Assembly (NCBI GenBank): GCA_902785935.1
Contig: CADAAN010000009.1
Span: 1 to 34,067 of the forward strand
Direction of reading: 5' to 3'
Origin: an uncultured Pseudomonadota bacterium
GTDB taxonomy: Bacteria > Pseudomonadota > Alphaproteobacteria > RF32 > CAG-239
Length of the DNA stretch: 34,067 nucleotides
In this document: positions 26,410 through 32,508 of the stretch, in pieces
Numbering within the stretch: the stretch's first letter is position 1
How the letters are laid out: each line of letters begins with the position of its first letter
The notes under the pieces: generated by a model
The model's input: the letters and a program-made list of their open reading frames with translations, nothing else
The model's database searches: none
What the model was told of the DNA's origin: nothing
Translations under genes and position numbers: made by a program

Positions 26410-26434
26410 CTTTGTTTTTTTTCAGGAGCACAAA

Positions 26435-27400
26435 TTAAAATTCGCGCTTAACCTCCCGCTCAAACATGGCTCTGATTGTGGGTTTAATCGGGGCATCCTC
26501 AAACACAACCTTATAAAGCGCCTGACAAATCGGCATTTCAATTCCGTCTCTGTCCGCAATGTATTTGACGGCTTTTAAGGTTGAAACACCTTCTGCCAAT
26601 TTGGCAAATCTTTCACCTTTGGCGAGCATCTCACCATACATACGGTTGTGACTGTTTCTTGAAAAAAGCGTTGCCTCATAATCGCCCAAATGAGCCAAAC
26701 CGTATGCGCTCATCGGATTACCGCCGAAATGTTTGATAAAACGACCGACCTCAACAGGAGCTCTTGCCATCAAAGCGCCTTTTAAGCCGTACCACTCAAG
26801 CCCGTCTAAAATACCGGCAGCGATACCAATAACGTTTTTAAGCGCCGCACCGATTTGGTTGCCGACAACATCACCGCCGTAATAAAAACGAATCAGCTCG
26901 CTTTGCATCAGTTCAATCCAATGCTTTTTTTCCGGCTCTTCACGACTATCAATCACAGCACAGGATGGCACTTTTTTCAAATAATCCTGCACATGCCCCG
27001 GCCCGCCTAAGCAGGCAAAATGAACATCGTTTTGTTTGATTTCTTCGGCCATCACGTCGACCAAAATTTTTGCCCCCGGCTCTTCAAGCCCCTTCATTGC
27101 AAGCAAAAAATGCTTGCCCGATAAATTATAATGGTTGATTTGCTTTGCAAGCTCTCTCAAATGCTGACAGCCGATTGAAATAATGATATCGTCATTTTTG
27201 AAAATTTCATTCAAATCCGGCGTTAATACCATATTGTCACTCAAAGTCAAATACGAATTTTTGCGCGTTTCTTTGAGCTCTAAAAAATTCGGCGACGTCG
27301 GAATGTCATAAAGTACAACTTTATCCACGCAATAATTTGCCATGTACCAGCCGAGAAAAGTCCCCCAGCGACCGCACCCGATAACAGATATTTGTTTCAT
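26435..27400 (-). CDS. gpsA: Glycerol-3-phosphate dehydrogenase [NAD(P)+]
   Basis: The 321-residue product reduces dihydroxyacetone phosphate to sn-glycerol 3-phosphate for phospholipid synthesis in the cytoplasm. The N-terminal Rossmann motif is VIGCGRWGTFLGWYM. The family's catalytic Lys region is NQIGAALKNVIGIAAGILDG, and the C-terminal signature LAHLGDYEATLFSRNSHNR is clear. The usual GPSFA-type loop reads GGPGHVQDYL here, a deviation I would expect to be lineage-specific. Length is normal for the family (about 320-340). GAGG precedes the ATG. It appears to be a single-gene unit with its own promoter and terminator, unrelated in function to the surface-protein genes on each side. Confidence 0.93.
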   Translation of the reverse strand: MKQISVIGCGRWGTFLGWYMANYCVDKVVLYDIPTSPNFLELKETRKNSYLTLSDNMVLTPDLNEIFKNDDIIISIGCQHLRELAKQINHYNLSGKHFLLAMKGLEEPGAKILVDVMAEEIKQNDVHFACLGGPGHVQDYLKKVPSCAVIDSREEPEKKHWIELMQSELIRFYYGGDVVGNQIGAALKNVIGIAAGILDGLEWYGLKGALMARAPVEVGRFIKHFGGNPMSAYGLAHLGDYEATLFSRNSHNRMYGEMLAKGERFAKLAEGVSTLKAVKYIADRDGIEMPICQALYKVVFEDAPIKPTIRAMFEREVKREF

Positions 27401-27436
27401 ATGGACCTCATTTAAACGTTAAAACCTGATAGTTTG

Positions 27437-27465
27437 AGTTTAGGCATACAAAACATTGTTTGCAA
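27437..27465 (-). promoter_or_regulatory. Possible gpsA promoter
   Basis: TTGCAA (27465-27460) and TAAACT (27442-27437) are spaced 17 bp apart on the minus strand, about 37 bp before the gpsA start. Each hexamer matches consensus at four of six positions. Confidence 0.4.
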
Positions 27466-27535
27466 GTCTTAAAACAAACAGTTCACAGGCAAATTATCTG
27501 ATGCTTTCGGAGCGATGACGTTGTTGTTTTTTTTA

Positions 27536-27638
27536 CTGTCATCCGCGGGCGTGTCAATTGTTTTTATTGTCATTAACGGGCGTGTCAACCATAGAGCGAG
27601 CTGTCCCTTTCTGTCATCCGCGGGCGTGTCCCGCGGAT
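27536..27638. repeat. REP-like GC-rich intergenic repeats
   Basis: CTGTCATCCGCGGGCGTGTC occurs exactly at 27536-27555 and 27611-27630, with a degenerate copy at 27567-27586 (TTGTCATTAACGGGCGTGTC). The last copy extends into a perfect 9-bp inverted repeat, ATCCGCGGG / CCCGCGGAT (27616-27624, 27630-27638). GC content contrasts with the AT-rich surroundings. It lies just after the stop of the second LRR gene and may form its transcript's 3' hairpin, although no T-run follows. It resembles repetitive extragenic palindromes seen in alphaproteobacteria. Confidence 0.65.
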
Positions 27639-27645
27639 CCCATCC

Positions 27646-28509
27646 TCATCGATACCTTATCGAAAAAGTATTTGTTTTTCCTGTCACCTGATTCGCCTCA
27701 TCAATGGTATAGATACGCTTGATAGGATTACCTTTTTCATAATCAGACAATGATTTATATTTTTGTCCTTCTAAAACGTATCTGTCACCCTCTTTGCTAT
27801 ACGTCACAAAATTATCAAGCAAATAATTATTAAGCAAATATGTATTTTTAATTTGTTCGCAAGCTCCGGAAACTTTTGTATCACAATAAATAATCGCGTT
27901 TGCATCAAGACCGGCTTGATAGGCATCCGGATGTTGAGGGACAATTTGCCCCATATATGCAAACATAGCTTGTTCCCATTTTCCTTTATTTGGAGATGGT
28001 TCGCTGAGTTGTGTGAAACCATCTCCGATATCAAGTTTTTTTAACGAGCTTGTCCAAGCAAAAGCTGCATATCCGACTTTGTTGACGCTATCAGGGATTG
28101 TTAAACTTTCTAAAGCTGACATTTGGTCAAAAGCTGTATCTCGTATGTTTTGTAAACCATCAGGTAAATTAACGTTTGTAACATGTTCCATGCCAACAAA
28201 AGCAGCTGCACCGATTGAAGTTACGCCCGAGTTGATATTGATTGTTTCAATCAGATTATTGTATTGCCCCCAAGGAGCTGTTGTGCATTCAGGTACGGAT
28301 TTTATATTATTAACATCAAAATATGTATTGCTTGTATAACCGTAATCAGCCATTTCTCCGTTACCCGTAACGGTTAATGTTTTTTTATCATTTGAAATGT
28401 ACCACTTTACATCACCTGTCGTACCGCAATCAAAATAACCTTGTTCATCACACTCGGCAAATGCATTAAAGCATAAAAGAAGGATTAAAATAAAAATCAT
28501 TTTTTTCAT
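27646..28509 (-). CDS. Secreted BspA-like leucine-rich-repeat protein, second
   Basis: The 287-residue product has a signal peptide (MKKMIFILILLLCFNAFA). The BspA-type entry domain contains DCGTTGDVKWYISNDKKTLT, then VTGNGEMADYG. Leucine-rich repeats lie at about residues 85-150 (INSGVTSIGAAAFVGM, VNLPDGLQNIRDTAFDQM, LTIPDSVNKVGYAAFAW). It ends in KRIYTIDEANQVTGKTNTF, then SIRYR, closely matching the other LRR protein's tail. It is likely exported and surface-displayed. The ribosome-binding site and start context (AGGAAAATAATATGAAAAA) is the same as that of the prepilin gene at 31936. The leader RNA at 28605-28858 lies upstream in the same direction, separated by about 95 bases that include an extra hairpin (28558-28585). 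Confidence 0.85.
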   Translation of the reverse strand: MKKMIFILILLLCFNAFAECDEQGYFDCGTTGDVKWYISNDKKTLTVTGNGEMADYGYTSNTYFDVNNIKSVPECTTAPWGQYNNLIETININSGVTSIGAAAFVGMEHVTNVNLPDGLQNIRDTAFDQMSALESLTIPDSVNKVGYAAFAWTSSLKKLDIGDGFTQLSEPSPNKGKWEQAMFAYMGQIVPQHPDAYQAGLDANAIIYCDTKVSGACEQIKNTYLLNNYLLDNFVTYSKEGDRYVLEGQKYKSLSDYEKGNPIKRIYTIDEANQVTGKTNTFSIRYR

Positions 28510-28604
28510 ATTATTTTCCTTTCAAGAAAGAATGTTGATACGTTTGTTTTTTGTGGACCCCTAATCCTCACTTCGCTCGAAGGGGTTACGGGAGAAGAGG
28601 GCGC

Positions 28605-28634
28605 AAAGAAAGACCGCACTTGATCAGAGCGATC
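28605..28634 (-). terminator. Terminator-like hairpin closing leader RNA copy 2
   Basis: On the minus strand GATCGC (28634-28629) pairs with GCGGTC (28617-28612), including one G-T pair, followed by TTTCTTT. The sequence differs from the other copies but position and pairing are kept. Confidence 0.65.
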
Positions 28635-28858
28635 GGGGAAGTAAAAGAATCATATAAAGCAAATGACTCTGATAACCTTTAGAAAAATTCTTGTACATTC
28701 GTTATCAGTTCCCCGAGCAATTTCGGGGATAAATGTTATTTTAAAATAAAAAAACAACACCAAAATACAGTGTTATCCTTCACTGTGCTTTATAAAGGCT
28801 CTTTTACAGCCCCGCACCCTATCAGGGTACTCGACAGACAAATCCCTTTGCCTATCTT
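28605..28858 (-). ncRNA. Structured leader RNA, copy 2
   Basis: The transcript runs from about 28858 to the U-rich end at 28605. P1 is GTACCC/GGGTGC. P3 pairs ATAAAGC (from plus-strand 28787-28793) with GCTTTAT (28654-28660). P4 is CAGTG/CACTG with loop AAGGATAA, which can pair with a downstream TTATCC. P5 is GTGTTGTTTT/AAAATAACAT. P6 is CCCCGA/TCGGGG. P7 pairs CTGATAAC (28701-28708) with GTTATCAG (28669-28676). The unpaired ATGTACAAGAA and CTAAAGG blocks are the same as in the other copies, while stem sequences change in a compensating way. The LRR gene start lies about 95 bases further on. Confidence 0.8.
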
Positions 28859-28864
28859 CCAGAG

Positions 28865-28893
28865 ATTATCTCACAAAAAAATCAGAAAGTCAA
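28865..28893 (-). promoter_or_regulatory. Promoter of leader RNA copy 2
   Basis: TTGACT (28893-28888), 17 bp, GATAAT (28870-28865) on the minus strand. This is close to consensus and identical in layout to the promoters of copies 1 and 3. Confidence 0.8.
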
Positions 28894-28941
28894 ATAAAAA
28901 AATATTTTTTTCATAACATATTGATTTTACAATAAAAATAA

Positions 28942-28965
28942 AGAATGTTTCACGTGAAACATTCT
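28942..28965. other. parS: parS site, possibly also a terminator
   Basis: The core TGTTTCACGTGAAACA (28946-28961) is a perfect parS, the ParB binding site. The palindrome extends to 24 bp. On the minus strand it forms a hairpin with GAAACATTCTTT as its 3' arm, followed by ATTTTTATTG, so it also has the form of an intrinsic terminator just after the last gene of the rsmG-parA-parB operon. The parS call is firm; the terminator role is inference. Confidence 0.93.
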
Positions 28966-28992
28966 TTGAGTGTAAAATTTATCAGTCATAAA

Positions 28993-29238
28993 TTATTTGT
29001 TGTCACTGCCTGTTTTGCGATAGCATCTGCAATGACAAATCCCGTCGCGCTCAATGTCGCTTTTGCATAATTCCGAAATGCAATAACGGTTGTCATTATG
29101 GCCGTCACACGGACATCTTTTCCATTCTTCATCACCGAACATCATATTTTTCGCACGTGCGATTTTTTCGATGTTTTCTGTCGGTTCATAACCTTGTTCT
29201 TTGCAGTTTGCAAGCATTTTTTCGAGTATTGTTGCCAT
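28993..29238 (-). CDS. Small Fe-S protein resembling FTR catalytic subunit
   Basis: The 81-residue product has a Cys pattern like the ferredoxin:thioredoxin reductase catalytic (beta) subunit: C42-P-C44, C53, C58, then C68-H-C70 and C72, within RCPCDGHNDNRYC and DIERDGICHCRCY. In the true enzyme CPC, CPC and CHC motifs hold a 4Fe-4S cluster and a redox disulphide. Here the middle CPC is replaced by separate cysteines and the spacing is shorter. It starts 11 bases after the parB stop with GGA upstream, so it is probably co-transcribed with parAB. A redox or Fe-S role is inferred; disulphide reduction is not proven and no ferredoxin partner is nearby. Confidence 0.6.
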   Translation of the reverse strand: MATILEKMLANCKEQGYEPTENIEKIARAKNMMFGDEEWKRCPCDGHNDNRYCISELCKSDIERDGICHCRCYRKTGSDNK

Positions 29239-29249
29239 TTTTTAGTCCT

Positions 29250-30116
29250 TTACTTTTCAAGTCTGTTTAACAAATTTTCAAGTTCATCATAATTTTTAAA
29301 TTTCAAAACAATTCTGCCACGACCATTTTGAGCAAAATAAATTTCTGTTTTAACACCCAAAACGCGACCTAATTCAATACCAAGTTCATTTTGTTTTTCA
29401 TTCGTAATGACTCTTGATTTTGGTTTTTTACCTTCTTTTATATGAGAAATCAAGTCTTCTGTTTGACGTACACTCAATTCTTTTAATACGATTTTGTCGG
29501 CCAATTCTTCCGCATTTTGCAAGCCGATTAAGGCGCGCGCGTGACCGGTGGAAATCTTTTTATCCGAAACCATATGTTGCACTTTAAGCGGCAGGTCAAG
29601 CAAACGCATTGTGTTTGAAATATAGCTTCTTGATTTTCCGACGGATTTTGAAATATCTTCATGCGTTAAATGATACTCTTTAATCAGTTTTTCAAAACCT
29701 TTTGCTTCTTCTATCGGGCTCAAATCTTCGCGCATAATATTTTCAATCAACGCGATTTCAAAAGCCTCAGCGTCGCTCAAGCTTTTTTTAATGACGGGAA
29801 CTTCATCTAAACCGGCCTCTATTGCCGCACGATAACGGCGTTCACCCGCGACAATTTCAAAAGCACCGCCTTTCGGACGAACCAAAATCGGTTGCAAAAT
29901 ACCCTTTTCTTTGATTGATTGCGTTAAGTCTTTCAAGCTTTCTTCTTCAAAACTTTTGCGCGGTTGATACGGACAAGGCATAATTTGTGATATATCAAGT
30001 TTTTCAATACCGCCTTGATTTTCTCCCTCCGAAACAAATTTATTAATGTCAAAAGCTTCGCTTTCATCTCCGAAAAGCGCATCAAGTCCCCTACCCAATC
30101 CATGTTTTTCACTCAT
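29250..30116 (-). CDS. parB: Chromosome-partitioning protein ParB
   Basis: The 288-residue product binds parS, spreads along DNA as a CTP-dependent clamp and recruits SMC and ParA for chromosome segregation. The N-terminus GLGRGLDALFGD is the conserved ParA-stimulating segment. The CTP-binding region includes GERRYRA starting at residue 91 and ENIMREDLSPIEEA. A helix-turn-helix lies at about residues 145-170 (THEDISKSVGKSRSYISNTM). The C-terminal dimerisation domain ends in LLNRLEK. The start follows the parA stop with no gap, and the ribosome-binding site AGGAGA lies inside parA's last codons. Two parS sites are present within 1.4 kb on either side. Confidence 0.97.
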   Translation of the reverse strand: MSEKHGLGRGLDALFGDESEAFDINKFVSEGENQGGIEKLDISQIMPCPYQPRKSFEEESLKDLTQSIKEKGILQPILVRPKGGAFEIVAGERRYRAAIEAGLDEVPVIKKSLSDAEAFEIALIENIMREDLSPIEEAKGFEKLIKEYHLTHEDISKSVGKSRSYISNTMRLLDLPLKVQHMVSDKKISTGHARALIGLQNAEELADKIVLKELSVRQTEDLISHIKEGKKPKSRVITNEKQNELGIELGRVLGVKTEIYFAQNGRGRIVLKFKNYDELENLLNRLEK

Positions 30117-30893
30117 TTAAATTTCTCCTTCTCTTTTTAAAACTTCTTTTGCCAAATTAATATAGCTTTGCGCGCCGATGCTCTTAAAATCATAAAGCAT
30201 AACCGGTTTGCCGTGTGATGGTGCTTCCGAAACGCGTACGCTGCGCGGAATTACCGTTTCATAGACCAAATTTCCAAAATAATTTCTAACCTCTTTTTCG
30301 ACCATAAAGGTCAGATTGTTGCGCCTGTCAAACATCGTCAAAACAAGACCCTGTATACTCAATTTCGGATTAAAATGCCGTTTGACACGCTCAATATTTT
30401 TCATCAAATCAGCCAAGCCTTCCAAAGCCAAAAATTCGCACTGCAAAGGCACAATCACGCTGTTTGATGCCACAAGTGCATTGACGGTCAGCAAGTTGAG
30501 CGACGGCGGACAATCAATCAAGACATAATCAAATGCATTTTGAAGCGGTAAAAGCGCGTTTTCAAGAACTCTTTCACGATTTGAAACATTGATTAATTCA
30601 ATCTCCGCTGCTGCCAAATCAGGCTTTGACGGCACGATATAGAACAAAGGCACAATTGTTTTTTGTACGGCTTTTAATACATCAATACCGCCAATTAAAA
30701 CATCATATGACGAATAGGGTACTTTGTTTTTTTCAATCCCGAGCGAGGTTGTGGCATTGCCTTGCGGATCAAGATCAAACACAAGCACTTTTTTGCCGAT
30801 GGCAGCCATCGCCGTGGCAATATTAATAGCCGTTGTTGTCTTTCCGACACCGCCTTTGCGATTTGTCACCGAAATAATTTTCATCTTTTTCAT
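30117..30893 (-). CDS. parA: Chromosome-partitioning ATPase ParA
   Basis: The 258-residue product is a deviant-Walker ATPase that moves ParB-parS complexes. The motif KGGVGKTT is at residues 13-20. Later motifs are VLVFDLDPQGNATT and YVLIDCPPSLNLLT, all typical of chromosomal ParA/Soj. The ATG at 30893 overlaps the rsmG stop as ATGA, and AGGAAG lies just upstream in rsmG. A second in-frame ATG nine bases on is less well placed. The rsmG-parA-parB order is the common chromosomal, origin-proximal arrangement, so this region is probably near the replication origin. Confidence 0.97.
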   Translation of the reverse strand: MKKMKIISVTNRKGGVGKTTTAINIATAMAAIGKKVLVFDLDPQGNATTSLGIEKNKVPYSSYDVLIGGIDVLKAVQKTIVPLFYIVPSKPDLAAAEIELINVSNRERVLENALLPLQNAFDYVLIDCPPSLNLLTVNALVASNSVIVPLQCEFLALEGLADLMKNIERVKRHFNPKLSIQGLVLTMFDRRNNLTFMVEKEVRNYFGNLVYETVIPRSVRVSEAPSHGKPVMLYDFKSIGAQSYINLAKEVLKREGEI

Positions 30894-31525
30894 CTTTTCT
30901 TCCTTAAATTTGAAATTTTTAAGATGACGCCGTCGTTTGACACTTCGCTCGAATCAATCTTTACATCAAATCGCCAGTTTTTTTGTGCCTCAATCAACTC
31001 TTGTTCAAAACTTTTACCTTTCGGAAAAATTAGAACAGTGTTCATATCCGACAAAGTTGCGGCAAAAGACAGCAATTTGTTGAGCTCAGCGACTGCGCGT
31101 GCCGTAATAACATCGGCAGGCTTTAGTTTCAAATTTTCGCATCGATTATTGATGATTTCAACATTTTTTAAACCGAGTTTTTCTTTAATATCATTTAAAT
31201 ACAGTGTTTTTTTTGTGATGCTTTCAATCAGTTTAAAGTGCGTTTGTCGTCCGTCGATTTGTGAGGCTATTGCAAGCACAATTGCCGGAAAACCTGCCCC
31301 CGAACCGATATCATAAACATATTTTGTATCAGCGTTCAAGTATTTATAAAGCTGGTACGAATCGGCAACATGCCGCGTCCAAATTTCATTAAAAGAATTT
31401 GGGCTGACAAGATTCATTCTTTGTCGCCATTCATCTAATATATTGATATAGCGAGAAAAAACATCAAATGTTTCACGTGAAACATTGTATTTTGAAATAA
31501 AATTTTCCATAAAAATTTTATACAT
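30890..31525 (-). CDS. rsmG: 16S rRNA (guanine-N7) methyltransferase RsmG
   Basis: The product of about 211 residues methylates N7 of a 16S rRNA guanine (G527 in E. coli numbering) using SAM. The SAM-binding motif is YVYDIGSGAGFPAIVLAI. Downstream features (IESITKKTLYLNDI, ADVITARAVAELNKL) are typical of RsmG/GidB. The start is uncertain: GTG at 31528, ATG at 31525 or ATG at 31510 are all in frame and none has a strong ribosome-binding site. I use 31525. The codons for NVSRET near the N-terminus contain a perfect parS, a known feature of this gene in many bacteria. It overlaps parA by four bases. Confidence 0.93.
   Translation of the reverse strand: MYKIFMENFISKYNVSRETFDVFSRYINILDEWRQRMNLVSPNSFNEIWTRHVADSYQLYKYLNADTKYVYDIGSGAGFPAIVLAIASQIDGRQTHFKLIESITKKTLYLNDIKEKLGLKNVEIINNRCENLKLKPADVITARAVAELNKLLSFAATLSDMNTVLIFPKGKSFEQELIEAQKNWRFDVKIDSSEVSNDGVILKISNLRKKR
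31469..31484. other. parS: parS site inside rsmG
   Basis: TGTTTCACGTGAAACA, a perfect parS palindrome, lies within the rsmG coding sequence and encodes part of its N-terminal NVSRET segment. With the site at 28942-28965 it brackets the parA-parB genes. Confidence 0.95.
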
Positions 31526-31622
31526 CACTTCAAGAACCTTATCAACCGCATTTAAAAGTTACAAACAACGATTTTAAAAATAGCGAAAATTTAAGAAGAT
31601 AGAAACATTTATAAAAAAAATA

Positions 31623-31651
31623 TTGACCTTTAACTTTTTTAATGCCATAAT
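31623..31651 (+). promoter_or_regulatory. Promoter of leader RNA copy 3
   Basis: TTGACC (31623-31628), 17 bp, CATAAT (31646-31651). The predicted start is at about 31658. The spacing is the same as at the other two copies. It is divergent from rsmG. Confidence 0.75.
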
Positions 31652-31657
31652 AGACGG

Positions 31658-31905
31658 CAGACAGAGAGATTTGTCTATTCAGTACCCTGATAGGGTACGG
31701 GGCTTTAACGAGCCTTTATGAAGAGCAGTGAAGGATAACACTGTTTTTGATGTGTTGTTTTTTGTTTTAAAAACAACGTTATCCCCGAAATTCTGATCGG
31801 GGAGTCGATGGCGAATGTACAAGATTTATTCTAAAGGTCATCGAAGTCATTTCTCTTCATATGATTCGTTAACTCCCCGTCGCTCTTAAAAGGTGCGACT
31901 TTTTT
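31658..31905 (+). ncRNA. Structured leader RNA, copy 3
   Basis: P1 is GTACCC (31682-31687) with GGGTAC (31693-31698). P3 is ATGAAGAG (31718-31725) with CTCTTCAT (31853-31860). P4 is CAGTG (31726-31730) with CACTG (31739-31743). Its loop GGATAA can pair with TTATCC (31779-31784). P5 is GTTGTTTTT (31754-31762) with AAAAACAAC (31769-31777). P6 is CCCCGA (31783-31788) with TCGGGG (31797-31802). P7 is TCGATGG (31805-31811) with TCATCGA (31838-31844) and holds the invariant ATGTACAAG/CTAAAGG core. CGGGGAG (31798-31804) can alternatively pair with CTCCCCG (31873-31879). The prepilin gene starts about 30 bases after the end. Confidence 0.8.
31879..31905 (+). terminator. Terminator-like hairpin closing leader RNA copy 3
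   Basis: GTCGC (31879-31883) pairs with GCGAC (31895-31899), followed by six T residues. It sits between the leader RNA and the prepilin gene's ribosome-binding site. Confidence 0.7.
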
Positions 31906-31935
31906 AATTGTATAAACAAGAAAAAGGAAAATAAT

Positions 31936-32508
31936 ATGAAAAACAATGAATCCGGCCGCAGTATGGTTGAAATGCTTGGTATTCTTGCTATCATCGGTGT
32001 TTTGTCGGCAGGTGCACTAAAAGGTTATTCAGATGCAATGTTTAAGCATAAAGTCAACCAAACGATTGATATATTTTCAAGAGCTTTACAACGAGTTCAA
32101 GAACTTGAGCAAACAAATTTAGGCGATGATTTCAAAATAAATTCAAACGATGATTATATTAAATACGGAATATTTCCCGAATGCCAAAAAATCGGAGATA
32201 CCTACTGTAAATTACCAATGGGAATGATTTCTCTTTATAATGACCCTTTTGTTTTAGATGGTGTCCTGTATGGTTCTATAAGCATTTATTTTACTTCGAC
32301 AAAAGAATGTACTGCTTTTGCTTCTGCACATTGGGAAAAAGTCATACCTGTCGATTGGTTTTGGCCTGAGGGTGGAATTGAAATCCCTGAATACAGAATA
32401 GGCTATGATGAAAAATGGACAACAGAAGAGTTTGCACAAGCATGCAAAACCGGATGTCAAGGAGATGAATATGAGTGTGCTATCAGAATAATAATACACA
32501 GCAATTGA
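31936..32508 (+). CDS. Type IV prepilin-like protein
   Basis: The 190-residue product has a short leader ending in Gly7, then RSMVEMLGILAIIGVLSAGA. Glu12 is at +5 relative to cleavage after Gly7, and the hydrophobic helix follows at once, as in type IV prepilins and pseudopilins. The +1 residue would be Arg rather than the usual Phe or Met. The C-terminal part has a globular pilin-like region with six cysteines. It is distant from the pil operon, is preceded by leader RNA copy 3, and has AGGA seven bases before the ATG in the same context as the second LRR gene. It may be a pilin used by the pil machine, or a minor pseudopilin. Confidence 0.85.
   Translation: MKNNESGRSMVEMLGILAIIGVLSAGALKGYSDAMFKHKVNQTIDIFSRALQRVQELEQTNLGDDFKINSNDDYIKYGIFPECQKIGDTYCKLPMGMISLYNDPFVLDGVLYGSISIYFTSTKECTAFASAHWEKVIPVDWFWPEGGIEIPEYRIGYDEKWTTEEFAQACKTGCQGDEYECAIRIIIHSN

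Noticed and set aside
27401-27645. CRISPR array suggested by regular GTGTC repeats
   Set aside because: There are only three short units with unequal spacing and no cas genes.
30762-31316. Plus-strand 184-codon frame
   Set aside because: It is antisense to parA and rsmG, and both of those are certain.
26109-31905. Leader RNA copies as group I or II introns, tmRNA, 6S RNA or RNase P RNA
   Set aside because: I could not find the core motifs of those RNAs, and the copies have promoters and terminators of their own. A covariance search would be needed to exclude distant relatives.
26109-31905. Leader RNA copies as miniature transposable elements
   Set aside because: No target-site duplication or terminal inverted repeats were seen, and all three copies are co-oriented upstream of exported-protein genes.
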